Shown here piece after piece: positions 11,447 to 25,300 of a stretch of DNA of 64,000 bases. The DNA comes from Physcia stellaris (lineage: Eukaryota; Ascomycota; Lecanoromycetes; Caliciales; Physciaceae): the NCBI GenBank assembly GCA_018902385.1, contig JABSSW010000040.1, positions 124,001 to 188,000 of the forward strand, in the 5' to 3' direction. Both the position numbers and the translations under genes were made by a program. The notes beneath the pieces are model-generated. The model ran no database searches, had not been told where the DNA came from, and saw only the letters and a program-made list of their open reading frames with translations. The stretch's first letter is position 1. Each line of letters opens with the position of its first letter.

Positions 11447-13630
11447 ATGGCAGCAGCAGCAGTGGATTCAATCCCTTCCTACAATCGCTCTGAACCTGGC
11501 TCTTGCCAGCTCAAAGCCGCCAGCTACCCAAGTGTTGCTAGTTCCCCGTCTTCTGATGATGTCAACGCTGTGGCTTCTGAATGGGCCGCTGCTTTGACCA
11601 AAGCCCTCAGTGACCAGGACTACGCAGCTATCGAGAGACATTTCCTACCAGAAGCTTGTTGGCGAGACCAGCTTGGCCTTTCGTGGGACTACCATACCCT
11701 GCAGGGTCCCGAGAAAATTGTGTCTTTCCTCAAGTCAGGCCCAAAGGGAAGTCGGATCAAGTCAATTGCAATCGACAGCAGCAACTCAACTCGCCAGCCT
11801 TGTGTCTCCGCCGTAGATTATAGAGGCACAATCAATGGCGTAGCGTCTTTCTTAACAATAGAGACCGATGTGGGAAGAGGGCGAGGTCTTGTAAGACTTG
11901 TGAAAGACTCAAAGGATAACGGTCGATGGAAGGCGTTCACGTTGTTCACCACAATGCACGAGTTGAAAGGTCATGAGGAGACCACGAAAGCAAATAGACC
12001 GCTAGGTGTCGATCATGGAGGACACCCCGGTCGCAAGAATTGGCAGGAGAGGAGAGTCGCTATGGAGAATTTTGAAGGAGACACGGAGCCAGTGGTGTTG
12101 ATAATAGGTAAGGTAGAGCCTACACATAAATTAATGCAGCTGCTGATCTTACATTTGCAGGTGCTGGACAAGGTGGTTTGACATCCGCCGCCCGACTACA
12201 ACAACTCAAAATCCCGACCTTGATTGTTGATCGTAATCCACGGGTTGGCGACAATTGGCGTAACAGGTAGACATCTCTTTCAAGCCGTATGAAATGCTTG
12301 ACTACGAGCTCACCAACCTTTAGGTATCATCAGCTTGTGCTCCATGACCCGGTGTGGTATGATCATTTACCCTATGTACCTTTCCCTTCCCACTGGCCAG
12401 TCTTCACGCCGAAGGACAAACTTGCTGAGTGGTTCGAGTCTTATGCGAAAACACTGGAACTCAATGTCTGGACATCTACAACAATCATCGACAGCGATTG
12501 GGATGAGGAAAAGTGCCAGTGGACCGTCAAGCTTGAGCGTAAGACTGCTTCGGGCGAAGTGGAAAAGCGCACACTTCACCCTCGCCACGTAGTCCAGGCT
12601 ACAGGCCATAGCGGGGAGAAGCAATTCCCTCAAATCAAAGGTATGGACTCTTTCGCCGGGGATCGACTGTGCCACTCCAGCGAATTCAAAGGTGCGCGCA
12701 TGATGAAGGAAGGCGAGAAGAAGAAAGCGATCGTTGTCGGTTGCTGCAACTCTGGTCACGACATAGCCCAAGACTTCTACGAGCATGATTATGATGTTAC
12801 CATCATACAGAGGTCTTCCACCTATGTCATGTCGTCCAAAGCAGGGCTCGACGTTCTCTTGGCAGGTTTATATGAGGAAGGCGGCCCAGAAACTGAGGAC
12901 GCCGACCTGATTTTTATGAGCTTTCCCAACAAGATGTTGAAGAGACTGCATATGGATGCAACCGAGGACATAGCCGAGCGAGATAAGGAGATGCTTAGTG
13001 GTCTGGAAAAGGCAGGCTTCAAGACTGACAAAGGTCCTGACGACGCTGGTAAGATCTTGGTCTATCTTGCTGACAGTGTAGATGCTAACAAATGAGGGAA
13101 GGCTTTTTCATGAAGTATTTCCAGCGCGGTGGCGGATACTACATAGATGTCGGTGCTTCTCAGCTGATCATCGATGGGAAGATCAAGATTAAGCAAGGCC
13201 AGGAGATTGAGGAGGTCAAACCCCATGGCTTATTGTTCGCTGATGGCACAGAGCTGCCGGCAGATGAGATTATCTTCGCTACGGGCTACGAGAACATGCG
13301 TGGCACAGCGGGCAAAATATTCGGTAAGGAGCTTGCAGATAGAGTCAAGGTGCGCATCTGAATGCCCTAAGCTGCCAAAGTTCTGAGATACTAATTCGCA
13401 CAGGATGTCTGGGGTTTCGATGAAGAGGGAGAACTGAGGACCATGTGGCGGTAAATTTTGTCTCGTCGACCTTTCTGACCAGGATCACTGACTATGGACA
13501 CAGGCGAACGGGTCACCCTGGATTCTGGTTCTTTGGGGGAAATCTGGCACTGTGCCGTTACTTCTCCCGAATGCTGGCGCTGCAGATCAAGGCTTTGGAA
13601 GAAGGGATCATGAAGTATGAAGACCCGTGA
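11447..13630 (+). CDS. FAD/NADPH flavin monooxygenase with N-terminal NTF2-like domain
   Basis: Flavin-containing monooxygenase that would hydroxylate or oxygenate a small substrate using NADPH and O2. Exons 11447-12107, 12161-12266, 12324-13048, 13102-13349, 13404-13450, 13504-13630; 1914 nt, 637 aa, in frame. Residues about 45-190 look like an NTF2/SnoaL-type fold (AALTKALSDQDYAAIERHF). The FAD motif VVLIIGAGQGG is at about 217-226. WYDHLPYVPFPSHWP is typical of fungal FMO-like proteins. The NADPH motif VVGCCNSGHD is at about 390, and the late FATGYEN segment is present. The end GHPGFWFFGGNLALCRYFS is a familiar C-terminal block. Length suits this two-domain fungal subfamily. Substrate is unknown and no biosynthetic cluster surrounds it. 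Confidence 0.9.
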
Positions 13631-15815
13631 TGAGAGTCGACTTTGCAGCACGGTCCGAGCCGTGCTACGTATATTTGAACACTTGGCTTCTTGAGTAAGA
13701 TCTGCAGCTGTAAACTCGGGACGATGAAACAGTTGCCTCGTGGTTCTGTAACATGCAGATGTACGACTACGGCTCGATCTACTCTTATCGCTTCCTGTTA
13801 TCATAATACCTCCTGCTAATTACCAACGAATGGAAATGTTATAGGCAAAGAAAGTCCCGTCGCGCTGCAGTCTCCGGGTCACCGCTCTCATTGCACGTTG
13901 CATTGCAAATATTTCCTAGAATCCTCTTCCCATGTTAACTAGATCGCTCTTATCTCTCTGCTCTCGTAGCGAGACCCAGGACACTCTTTAGTCCTCCTTC
14001 AAAGCTTAGCTTTCTCACGTGTTGTGAGGAAATGCACTCAATCCCTCCCTTCTCCTTTACTCCACTTCTTTCACCGAACGGCTTTTGCCCTAAGCACGAT
14101 AGCTCACTGTTGGGACAGGGTACAGCTTCGAAATGGGGGAGACGTTGACGAGACCGTGCGGGGTGATGAGCGAGCGCGGCATCATGTACTGGCAATAACG
14201 CTCAACGCGATTGTTATACTTGAGCCTATCGCCATAGAGAATGATCAAGGCTAGAGAATAATCACGAGAGATATTACGGATTCCTGATGTCGCATGCTTG
14301 TCACTGCTTCTTTGGGTATATCGTATTTACCTAGCGCCGCTGTATTTTGGTAGCGTTGACAAGCAGTCAATCAAGTCTCAACGAGTCGACTTCACCAGCA
14401 GCGGAACCAATCAGCCCAAATCCCAGCAAATCGGGTGTTGTAGAGTAGTGCAAACGATCATCAGCGCGCGGCGGACGGCCGGGACCAGCGTGGCGGCGTA
14501 GCAGTTCATGCACGCTGCAGCCTAGCGAGCATTATAGTTGCATCTCGCGCTGCAAATCATACCATCCACTCCCCAATCAACATCATGTAGTCGTGATTCG
14601 CTTGGAAAAAGATTCCCATTGAGACTTTTGGGACGAGGGCGACAGCGATGGCAGAGACCTGTGAGGTGGATGGCGATGAGGCGACTTGGGAACAGGGGCT
14701 GGCGCGGCGAAGGGAGTGGATGAGTGTTCCGGGCGCATTGGTGCGCAAGGAAAACGTTTCATCACTGCTCTTGACGAGCCCTGTTTGCGTGCTGAGCCGC
14801 GACGTGTATGGTGCTTGATTGGTTCACAGGGATTTCTACAGAATTGTTTGAACGGCTCGCGTTATATCCGTAGAGGCAATGGGGATTGGCATCGTCACTG
14901 GAATACTGTCAAGACAGGAAAGGCGGTCATGGCGCAGACACACGGCGGCGACTGCTTGCACCGCGACTGTCGTTGTCTACGAGATACACAAACTCTGTTG
15001 GGAGTTGTATAGATTTCGGGCCAGAATGGAAAAACACGCACGCCTCGGTGTCCAATGGGTGAGGCTGACGACGGCAAGTTTGTGGCAAAGGGTACCGTGG
15101 ATTATTATTTGCGACTCACCGGCAAGCTCGGCGAGAAGACAATAAAAATTGTCTGACTCACACACAAATAACAACGACGGGACTCAACTCATGAACAATA
15201 GCGATGGTACGAGGTAGGTATTAATAATAGTGCGCTGTCTGCAAAATGACGCGGTCTCGGTATCGGTAGCGAGGAAAACCGTTCGAAATTCGAATTCCGA
15301 CTCATTGTGCTTCGATTCCATTGGTGGAGCTAAGCCCTGTTCCCAAAGCGGGCAAGCGCCCTTGTCTGGAAATTGTGAAGGAGAAAAATCCAAACCCTCG
15401 TCTCCCCGATCTCACCACGAACTTCTTCTGCACACCACAGAAACCCAACTACGACCCATCATATATGTTGCGAGCTCCTTCGAGTCATCGCACATATTAA
15501 GGTTCACGGTAATCTTCTACCTCGGTCGCTCACGCCTGGTTGAGTCGACACTTGTTCCTCAATACCCGTGGTGTCCGGCCTACGAGCCTTTCACTACCAC
15601 TCCAACACTCGACCTGACCCTCCTTATCACTCGTGTCTGACCCTTAATACTCTTACGATACTTACTCTCCACTCAGTCATTTAGACTCTACTTCATCTTC
15701 GCCACAGTCCAAGATTTGATATCGGGACTCTATTAATACTTGGTGATCGCATCCTGCTTCGGCCCACAAAAAAAGAAAAGTTACACCCTTTGCGAAAATC
15801 TTACCGAATCTTCAA
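13631..15815. other. Long intergenic region, no gene recognised
   Basis: Contains the monooxygenase 3' end and, to the right, the eIF4G promoter and a pyrimidine-rich leader (about 15480-15815). Open frames of 60-136 aa occur on both strands (such as 14686-15012 and 15230-15640) but overlap each other and show no domain, so I do not call them. Confidence 0.5.
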
Positions 15816-18800
15816 ATGACAACCATTTCTCAACAACCACTACCACCGCAAGCACCAAGCAACGCCTCGCAAACCATCACCCAGACACAGCCTCCAGCAG
15901 CTGGAAAGACAACCTCCCAAGCCGCCGGTCCGGCTGCTGCCACCTCCCGAAGCTACGCCAGTGCGACCAAGAAAACTTCTTCGCCTCCGTCCACTGTTGC
16001 GAACCCATCAGGCCCAGTCGGCGGCGTCGCACCAGCCCATCATGGAAAGCCTGACAACATGTCTTCGGTAAATGGCCGAAATCCTATCATACCCGCGATC
16101 CCTACCGTCGATTCGTCCGCGATAGTCAATGGAGCAAACACCGGGATGAACTCCACCTCGGCCATGGGTGATCATACTCGCCAGCCGTCAGTTACCATCA
16201 GCGCTGCTGGGGCTTCAGGATATATGCCAAACGGAGCACCTGTAGCAAAACCAGCAGGTGGCAATCGGCCGCAATTTGGCGCGTTTAACCCTGATGGCTC
16301 ACCCGCTATGGCTCATGCTACACCCCAGTTGAGCCAAACCAACTCGCTAGCTGTCAATCCGCGTATTACTTCTCCGACATCATCCCCTTCGCCAATTCCG
16401 CAGCCGCCGGCCAGCGGAGGCCGACCACCTTCGACTTTTCAAGGCCAAGGTAACCCGCTTCATTTTGGGAGTATCAATGGTGACGATGCAAATGTGGGTC
16501 CATATAATTTCGATTTCACAGAAGGATTATGGCTAATAACATTGCAGCGGCAGCTAAGACCTTCGAACATGCCACAAGGCATGCCGACTGGCCCACAAGC
16601 TAGCCATCTTCGACGAGATTCCTCACATTCACAGCATAGCGACTTTGGAAATCCCGGCATGGGACCCGCCCAGGGCAGAGGTGGATATCCTCAACAAGGC
16701 GGTCGAGGCCGTGGCGGATATGGTAATCCCTACAACCAGCAGATGCCCTATTCTCCAGGCCCGAACAACTACCGACAAAATTCAAATCAGCCCCGAGGTG
16801 GTCAAAATATGAACCAACAATACTCGCAACAACGCTCATTGGGACCTTATCCAAGCTCGCCTCACCAGACTGCGCGCAGTCCAGCGCTTGGCAACGCTCA
16901 ACCTGTTCATCCTCAGCATGGTCAGATGTATGGTCAGATGCCCATGCCAAATCAGATGTACCCGCCTTTCGGAGGTTATCCTCCGAATATGGCTCCCCAA
17001 GTAAATCCTCAATCTTCTTTACCCCTGCGTGTCGATCCCCGTAGTCCTGAGCCATATAGCGCTCAGCTTTCCTTTCAGGGCACGCCTCGTGGCGAACTCA
17101 CTCCTGACTTCTCCCCTATCTCTGGCAATTTTGAGCGGTTTCTAACGGTACACCAAAATCAGGGCCCCATTGTGCAGCAGGGTTTCGTTGGCGTTGACCC
17201 CCAATATGCTGCTTTCTACAGTCAGTTGTATCAACAAGGAATGGCTCTCCCCCCTGGTTCTCCAAGACAACAGCACCAACAGCCTCAAATGAATCAGTCC
17301 CAACAGTTCAACGGTCATTACGGGAACCCGCCGCAAGGCCAACAAATGTCACGAACCTCTTCGGCTATATCCACGACCGAGCGGCCAGGCTCAACTATGG
17401 GCAAACCTCAAGTGCCAAGTGGAACACCTGCGCCCGCTCAAACTCCGCTCTCTAATCGTCCAACAAACAGCCCTGCGCCGAAAACTCAGAGCTTCCAGAA
17501 ACCGCGCAAAGGTGGTGGTATAGTGATCAAGGATCCTAGTAGCGGTGCCGTGATGGACTTTGGCAAACAAGTGGTATCTCCTGCTCTAAACAAATCTCCA
17601 GCGAATGCTTCTTCTGCTCCTACCCCGCCTCCTCGTACAACTAGTCAGCCCGACGCTCAACATCACCGAAGTGAGAGTAAGAGCGTCAAGACTGATGAAG
17701 AAAAGAGAATCGACATGAAGGCTGCCATCGCTAAAAAGATGGAAGAAGATAATGCAGAGGAGAAGCGCAAGAAGGAAGATGCAGAGAACAAGGCTGCGGA
17801 AGAGAAGAAGGCTAACGAAGAGGCTGAAGCAAAAGCTCTCAAGGACAAAGAGGAAGCGGACGCCAAGCAACTTGAACTTGCCAAAGCTCAAATGGAGCAT
17901 GAGGAAGCCGAGAAGAAGGCAAAAGCCGAAGCAGAGGAGGCTGAAAAGGCCGCTGCTAAAGCCAAGGATGACGCTGAAGAGAAGGCCAGAATCGAGCGCG
18001 AGAAGGAAGAAGAATTAGATCGCTTAGAGGCGGAATGGGCAGAAAAGGAGAGAATAGAGCTCGAAAAGGAGGAGGCGTACAACAAGAAGAAACAAGCCGA
18101 AGCAGAAGAAAAGGCACGCAAAGAGGCCGAGGCCGCCAAGATGGACGATGACAGGATGAAGCAAGCAGAGCGCGAAGCGGAGGAAGCTGAGGAAGCTCGT
18201 CTCAAGAAGCTTGAGGAGAGCGAAAGCGGCGAAGCACAGAAAGATAAATCAAACTTGTTTGCTGCTTTGAAGAAAGACGCCATCAGCACTCCAGCCAGTG
18301 CCAACTCCGTAACGGAAACACCAGAGGAGAGCGGAGCCGCAACGCCATCATCTGAAACCGCCAGTATGCCCCCTCCAGCCAAAGCCAGTACGGCGAAGCC
18401 AAAGCCGGCTGCACTTAAGCTTGAGACTTCAAAACCTGTTGAACCTGGCCAACGAAGTGCGCAGCTAACATCACTGCTGTCTGCACGACGACTGTTGAAC
18501 ATCAGTGATGTCCAGTATCCTTCCGGCTTTGTGTCGCCGAATCCTGCCCTGAATACTAAAGCTCCGCCTGGCAAGTTCAATTACGATCGTAATTTCTTGA
18601 TGCAATTCTCACGAGTGTTCGTCGAAAAACCTTCCGACAACTGGGAAACTTCTTTGAAGCAAATTATGGGAGATACAGAGCCTTCAACTGCTCGTTCTGC
18701 CAATCCATCACGTAACGGTGCTCCACCCGCGAGCGGTCGCCAATTCTCTGCCACTGTTGGAAAGATGGGCCAATTTGGAGGGCCTATTCGTGGACCTCCG

Positions 18801-20723
18801 AATGGACTGACAATTCCGGCTAATACAACTTCGGCTGATCGGTTCAAAGCGTCTACTACTGGAGTTCCTATAGCCGGTGGCCGTGGAGCCCAGATGCCGA
18901 ACCCATTCGCACAGTTCCAGAACAAGGCTGGTGGATTCCCTATGGCTGTCTCTAAATCAATGGAAGGTGGACGTGCACCTTCTCACACCGGTATGGGTGC
19001 AGCTCACCCAAATTCGCCACATGGTAGACCGGATCAACGCGGTAGATCCAACCATGGTAGCAAAGGTGGCAAGGGCAATCGTGATTCTGACAAAGACGCC
19101 GCAAAAATGCCTCTCACTGCTGGCAAAGATCTCGAGGCAATCAAAATATCCTCGACCGGTTGGAAGCCTACCGTATTACAGGGTGCCACTGGCTTGGCAG
19201 GTCCGACTCCGGGCGGCGATGGCCATATGGCCCCTGATATGGTCCAACGTAAGGTTAAGTCGAATCTTAACAAGATGACGCCAAACAACTTCCCCAAGAT
19301 CTCCGAGCAAATACTTCTAATTGCCGGGCAATCCAAGGACGAGTCTGATGGACGTACATTAAGACAAGTCATCCAGCTTACGTTCGAAAAGGCAACTGAC
19401 GAGGCTCACTGGGCCCAAATGTACGCTGAATTCTGCAAGCGTATGCTCGAGTCAATGAGTCCTGAGATCAAAGATGAGGGGATTCTGGACAAGGCTGGTA
19501 ATGTTGTTGTTGGCGGTGCTCTTTTCCGGAAATACCTCCTCAATCGTTGCCAGACCGAGTTCGAGCGTGGTTGGAAGATGGACCTGCCCGAGAAGCCTGA
19601 AGGTGAAAGCAAAGAGGAAGTGATGCTGTCCGACGAGTACTACGTTGCAGCCGCAGCTAAACGTCGTGGACTGGGTTTAGTCCGCTTCATTGGTGAGTTG
19701 TACAAGCTCGGTATGCTTACGGAGCGTATCATGCACCAATGCGTGCATAAGCTTGTCGACTACGAGGGCATGCCCGATGAGGCAGAAGTCGAATCTTTGA
19801 CTAGCTTGCTGAAAACCATCGGTCAAAATCTCGACGGCAACGAACGTGGAGTAGCCATGATGGACGCTTACTTCAATCGCATCCAAACAATGATCGATAC
19901 TGAGGGGCTTCCAAGCCGACTGAGATTCATGTTAATGGTTGGTGCTATCAAAAACATTTTGGATTTATCAATGCTGACGTGCGTAGGATATTGTCGATCT
20001 GCGAAAGAAGGGCTGGCGCAGCAAGGATGGTGCTATCAAAGGGCCCACTACGCTTGACCAAGTTCGAGCGCAGGTAAGCTACACTGTCCCTGTGCTGTGA
20101 TCCATTCTAACACTACTTCAGGCCGTTGCCGCTGAGCAAGAAAAGGAAATGGAACGTATGCGGGACGCTGCCTCTCGGCGAGGAGGTGGCGGCGGTGGCC
20201 GTCCGCCTGTTGGTCGTGGTGATGCACGCAATTTCTCGGGTGGTGGTGGCATGATGCCTCCACCAGAGTATAGGAACACAGTTGGCATGGACGATTTGCG
20301 AAGACTACAGAGTCGGACCTCTTCACGCCAAACAAGTACCGCTCCTCAGACATTTGGCCCAAGCTCGATGTTCGCAAGCAGTCGAGGGTCAAACACTCGG
20401 AAGCCGGTCTTTGGCAACAAACCTGGTGAGGATTCAAATGCGTCAAGTAGGACAGGCACGCCGCCGACGCAAAAGGATAAGAAGGACAAAGAGGACAAGG
20501 AGACATCGAAGAATGCTTTCAGGTAAGATACTATGAGTTTTCCTTAAGAAGTGCCGCTAATCCGAGTTTCAGTGCTCTTGCAAGCCTAGATTCCAGCGAG
20601 CCTGCCGACAACGCTTCACCGGCCGCATCACCCCCTACGAGCAAATTGCAGCCAGTGGAACGTCAACGCTCAAAGTCACCTCTCGGCAAAAAAGACGACG
20701 GCAATGAAGGGTCAACCTCATGA
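15816..20723 (+). CDS. Translation initiation factor eIF4G
   Basis: Scaffold of the cytoplasmic cap-binding complex, joining eIF4E, eIF4A and RNA. Exons 15816-16493, 16548-19937, 19987-20073, 20122-20522, 20573-20723; 4707 nt, 1568 aa. The first 650 residues are disordered and rich in Pro, Gln, Ser, Asn and RGG-like patches (GRGGYPQQGGRGRGGYG). A highly charged Lys/Glu/Ala coiled-coil stretch follows (about residues 660-830). The eIF4E-binding motif YxxxxL-phi is visible as YDRNFLM (about 905). The MIF4G domain starts near 1125 (VQRKVKSNLNKMTPNNF) and continues through LRKKGWRSKDGAIKGPTTL. The 54-nt first intron is a multiple of three without a stop, so an unspliced model reads through it; donor GTGGGT, acceptor TTGCAG and a CTAAT branch-like site argue that it is spliced. 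The C-terminal tail is Ser/Lys-rich. Confidence 0.95.
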
Positions 20724-22325
20724 TTCCTCCCCTGGAAATCCTACAACCCCTCGTCCAAATGGTCCAGCTCGCCAACATATCCCTGCCTGTGCATATTTCA
20801 GAGCACTCCAAGCATTCACAACCGGAACCCTCTTACTTAGACCGTGTCTTAACAAAAGTCCCTTCTTCCTTTCCCTGACATCAATCGAATCCGGCGTTCG
20901 CAACAGATAAAAGGTGGACGGCGTGGGCTTTGCGTGTGTCTGGCATCCACTCTGCGGAGTGAGAAGAGACTTGATCATTTTTGCATCCTGCAATGGCGTG
21001 CTGGGGCTTCTGGTTCACCTTTCTTCCTTTTTCTTCTTTTCTTCAGCCTTTGCGTTGTCTTTCTTCTCCTGCTTTTGCTGCATGCTGCGTCAGTCAATTC
21101 ATCAATCAAGGCCTGCGCGTGGGGATGAGAGAGTTTCTTGGAAGGGGGCCAGAGAGTCCAAGAGTAATAAATGTTCTACTAGTTGCTACTAAGCCAGAGG
21201 CAGAGAAAATGGGACTGGGGAGATGAGAATGGGATTTAAACATGCGATGCGAATGGGCAACTTGCGTTTGTTTTCTGGCAGGACAGCATCGAGGAACTGA
21301 ACTTGTCCACCGAATTAAACTGCATTTGAGGTATAAATGTGCCCTACTTTCCCGAGCTTTTTCGATGGCTGAGGTGCTAGATATGAGAAACCCTTTTTTT
21401 AATCGACTAGGGAGGGTGGTCTGGTTTTTGACATCTTTGTATTTTAATGCCCGTGGGATTTCGATGGCTATCAGATATATGGCGCTTCCTCGAGTTTTCC
21501 CTTCTCTATGCTTTTCTTTCCTAGACATTATTCATCTCCTACATACGTACTAATTAATTCCCGTCCCTTAGTGTATGGAAATGATTGCAAAGGTTCATTT
21601 CCTTCTTCTTTATCACTCTTCTCGCAAATCTAACTCTTTCTTTGCAGTATACCTCTCTTTTCCCCCTTTTTCCCCCTCCCTCCCAATCCTCCATCCTCAT
21701 ATCCCCCTCTAACCTACCTGTCCTATCAGCCACCTAGCCCGATCGATCCCTTACAACCTTGGGACACCAAAGCTATCGAGTGCCCTTCACCCCCTCCCTT
21801 CCCCCTTCTCGCCTATCTCCATCTTCATCTTCTTTCCCTCCCTGCACCTCCCAGAACGAATGACTCCCCTTATCTCGCTATGTCCATCTCTAACACCTCA
21901 TCCAAACTCTACTCCATATTAAGCTACTCCCGTAAACATATTATCCCCCCAGCATAGAAACCCATAGAATCCCTCACACCAAATCCAAACCTCATCTGCG
22001 CGTTGAGTTGAGGGATAGCTCTGATAGAAAATGAACGAGATAGAAGGGAATTCTATAGCCATACTCTCGAATTTAATTATAGACTAAGTAACGTTGCCTT
22101 GCCTAGAATACAGTACTTAAGAAATTCCATCTCTACGAACCAAGCAAAGCCTGCGAACTAACAACCAATACCTCTCTTCCCCATCACCCCAACCATCCCA
22201 TCCTGTCCCATCCGCTTTCTCCATTCCTTGCATAGCAATCAACAACGCCCTTCCCATCAAAAATACCACCCAACAATACAAATATCCTACCAATGAGCCA
22301 CAAACCAGCTACCAAGTGCATGCAT
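20724..22325. other. Convergent 3' region, pyrimidine-rich
   Basis: The space between eIF4G (plus) and the next gene (minus) holds both 3' ends. Positions about 21640-21960 are very rich in C and T on the plus strand (TCCCCCTTTTTCCCCCTCCC and similar). No coding region or RNA gene recognised; open frames are short and overlapping. Confidence 0.5.
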
Positions 22326-25300
22326 TCACTCAATCGCCCCCTCTTCATCCTCCCTCTCAGATCCCAGCTCTACTTCCTGACTCTCGCCCTCCTCGACCTC
22401 ATCACTCTGCGCCTCTTCCTCAAGCTCATACACCGTACGCATGAGATACTTCGCCAGCGCCTTCTCCTTCATCTCGTCGCCAGCATCTTCTTCTTCGCGA
22501 GTCTGCTCCTCGAGATCATGCACCACATGCATAAGATGCTCCGCAACCGCTCTCTTCTCTTCTTCGCCCCACTCCTGAACAGCGCCACCGTCATGCGCAG
22601 CGGGGGTTACGCCAGCGAGCAGCTTCTGGAACGTCCGCTGAACTTCAGGCGTCATGGGCAACGGATTATCCTCGCTATCCAGTATCTCCACGTACGGATA
22701 CTGCTCCAGGATCTTCCAGATCTTTTCCTTCTGGGCGTCGATGCCTGTTTCCTGAATCTCAAAGCCATCATCCTCCCTGATCTCAAAATTACGAACCTGG
22801 AACGCCGGCGCGGAGGAAGCCTTACTCTTCAGAGGACCATCACCCTTGCTTGATTCCCGATCCAGGGAAGTAGTCGTGTCCGTTCTTTGGGAAAGCGGAG
22901 TCTGCGGATCAGCATACCCAATAAGCTCATCCTCTTTCGCCCACCAAACCCCCTTTCCACGACCAGCGCCTGAATTTTCCTTATCTGAATTACCCACCGT
23001 CCTCAAGTGGCGATTGAATTCATCAACCTCTTTCAATGAAAGGGGTAAGGGGACGAGAGTATCACCTTTGACAACCTGGGAGTAGGTGTAAGGCTTCCTA
23101 TCGTTTCCGGAGCCCACTCCAAGTGGTTGCCTGTGTCTGACAGACCGCCTGGCTTTACTGTGCGCTTTCCGTCCTTGTGGCGGACTGTACGTGATCTGCG
23201 GGAGCGTATTACCAAAAGCTGGGAGTCTGGCGGCATTGAAATCCCTCTCCACTTCCTTTGATGGAAATTCATGATCGCTAGTCTCCTTGGTCTGGGGCCT
23301 ACGACGGGATCTTGTGGGCTTTGGATCAAATTTTTCCTTCTGACGCAATAATTCATTTGTATCACATTTGAGGAATGTACTTGCTGGTAGAGTGATTGTA
23401 GAAGGTCCAGGATCTGCAGCTTCCACAGATAAAGGCTCCGCAGTCGGCTTCACCTGGGTCTCCTCGGCCCCAGCTTGAGCCTCGGGCGTTAAAGGCTCCG
23501 CAGTATGCTTCATATTGATGTCCTTGTCAAAGATCAGGTTTGACCACGGTGATTGCTTGTAGTGCTTCACTTGAGATTCCAGGTCGAAGTACACGTTATC
23601 CATATCTCGATTCGGCTCACAAGGATTGAGGTTCGTCGCATGAGGTTTTTCGGGAGACGGGCTTGTCCGAACATGGACCGTTGGCCACGGGGAAGGAGCA
23701 TAGCATAGAAGATCGTGAGTCGTCAAGGCGCAACTCTCGTTCGTGCAATCGCTGTAACTCGATGAAGAGGGGCTACTAATCCCCAACGAGTTCGCTTGCC
23801 CCGTCGATGCATGGTCTTCGGGAACCGGTGTCATAACTCTTTGGACCTTCTCCTGCAACCTGTTCTGGCCTGACCCAAGGAATGGATCAGTCTCCACCGT
23901 GACTGTCGACTCCGAAGATCTCTTAGACTCCCTCATTATCTGTGCAACATGAGCCAAACCTGTACCGTAGACACTATCTGTACCCTTCGCGGGCAATGGC
24001 GCGATACCACCAGCATTAGGTACAGGCTTCTCCGCCAAATCTGGAGACACTTGGCTTCGGTTCTCTGTGTTTTCAGAGATCGTGTTCGATACTCGCCTCA
24101 CAGCTTCGACTGTACGGGGTAAATTGCTTCCTATGAGGGCGGGCGCCTGACTGATGTTTTCTGAGCTGCTAGCGAGTGATTGATCGTAGATCTCGCCTGA
24201 GTTTCTTTCAATGGCTTCCACTGCAAAGCGCAGATCTCCAGCAGGACGGTCCACGCCCTGCAAAGAAACGGCTGACCCGATCGCCGTAGGCTTGTCAAAT
24301 GAATGAGATTCATCGTAGGTCTCGCCCGAGCTTCTTTCATTGGCTTCTACTGCATAGCGCAGATCGCCAGTAGGACGGCTCGAGCCATACGAAGAACTGG
24401 CGGATCCGATCGCGGTAGGCTTTTCAAATGATTGTCTATCACCCCTTCCTGGCGAGCGAACGAGCTTGAGGTCGGGGTCTGAATCCGTGTCAGAAGCTGT
24501 ATCTAGTTCTTCAGATGTCACTGAGGAGTAGCGGTGGTTCCGATCAGCTCTTGCTTCATCCCACGCACTTTTGGACCCCATACTCGGCTTTTCTGGAGTC
24601 GTCAGAGGAGATCCCTCAAGAATACCTGAGCTTCCCTTGCTGTGGGAGAATTCGAAGTCGTCATGTCGCGTATGGTGTACAATAACGTTCTCTGGAGACT
24701 CATACCTGTCGGTCAATTTAATCAATCCATGCTGCAAGCCTCTACCGCGACGGAGTATAGGGGTCTGTGGTTGCGATGGAGTGATCTCTTTCGGTGAAGG
24801 TGGCAGAGCAATCCGTAACGGCGTGTTTAATATTAGAAATCTATTCTTTTGGCCACTACTCCCATCGACAACATGCTGACCATTGGAGTGTGACCTATCT
24901 ACACTTGTGTCAGCTTCGAGCTAGCAGATACATGTTTACTTGGACAATTTCTCGTGAGGTTGCTTCACCAGATAGGCCTGTTTCCGCCAACCGAACGTGA
25001 GCCGCTGAAGGTGCCGTGCTGGAAATTGCCCGGAGTAGTCTTGACTGAGTGAGAACCTGTGATGTACTTACCGATATTAGATAGGTTGAGCCGCTCTGTA
25101 GGTGAGCCGGCATTGCTATTTTGGTCTAACGAGCGTAGAGATAGGTAGTCGTTCACTGCTCCTGCGCCATCTTGTCGATTTGGTGTAGACAACAGCTGTG
25201 CGCTTGACAGCATTGACTCATGTACGATGTAACCGCTTGATTCTTTGGAAGGAGACTCCGGCTGTCCAGCCTTCACTCTACGTGTTGCCTGGCGTTGAAG

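Noticed and set aside
844-13630. GMC oxidoreductase and flavin monooxygenase as part of a secondary-metabolite cluster
   Set aside because: They are separated by POL1 and no polyketide synthase, peptide synthetase, terpene cyclase or pathway regulator is present.
13631-15815. Extra genes between the monooxygenase and eIF4G
   Set aside because: All frames are under 140 aa, overlap on both strands and lack domain or splice support.
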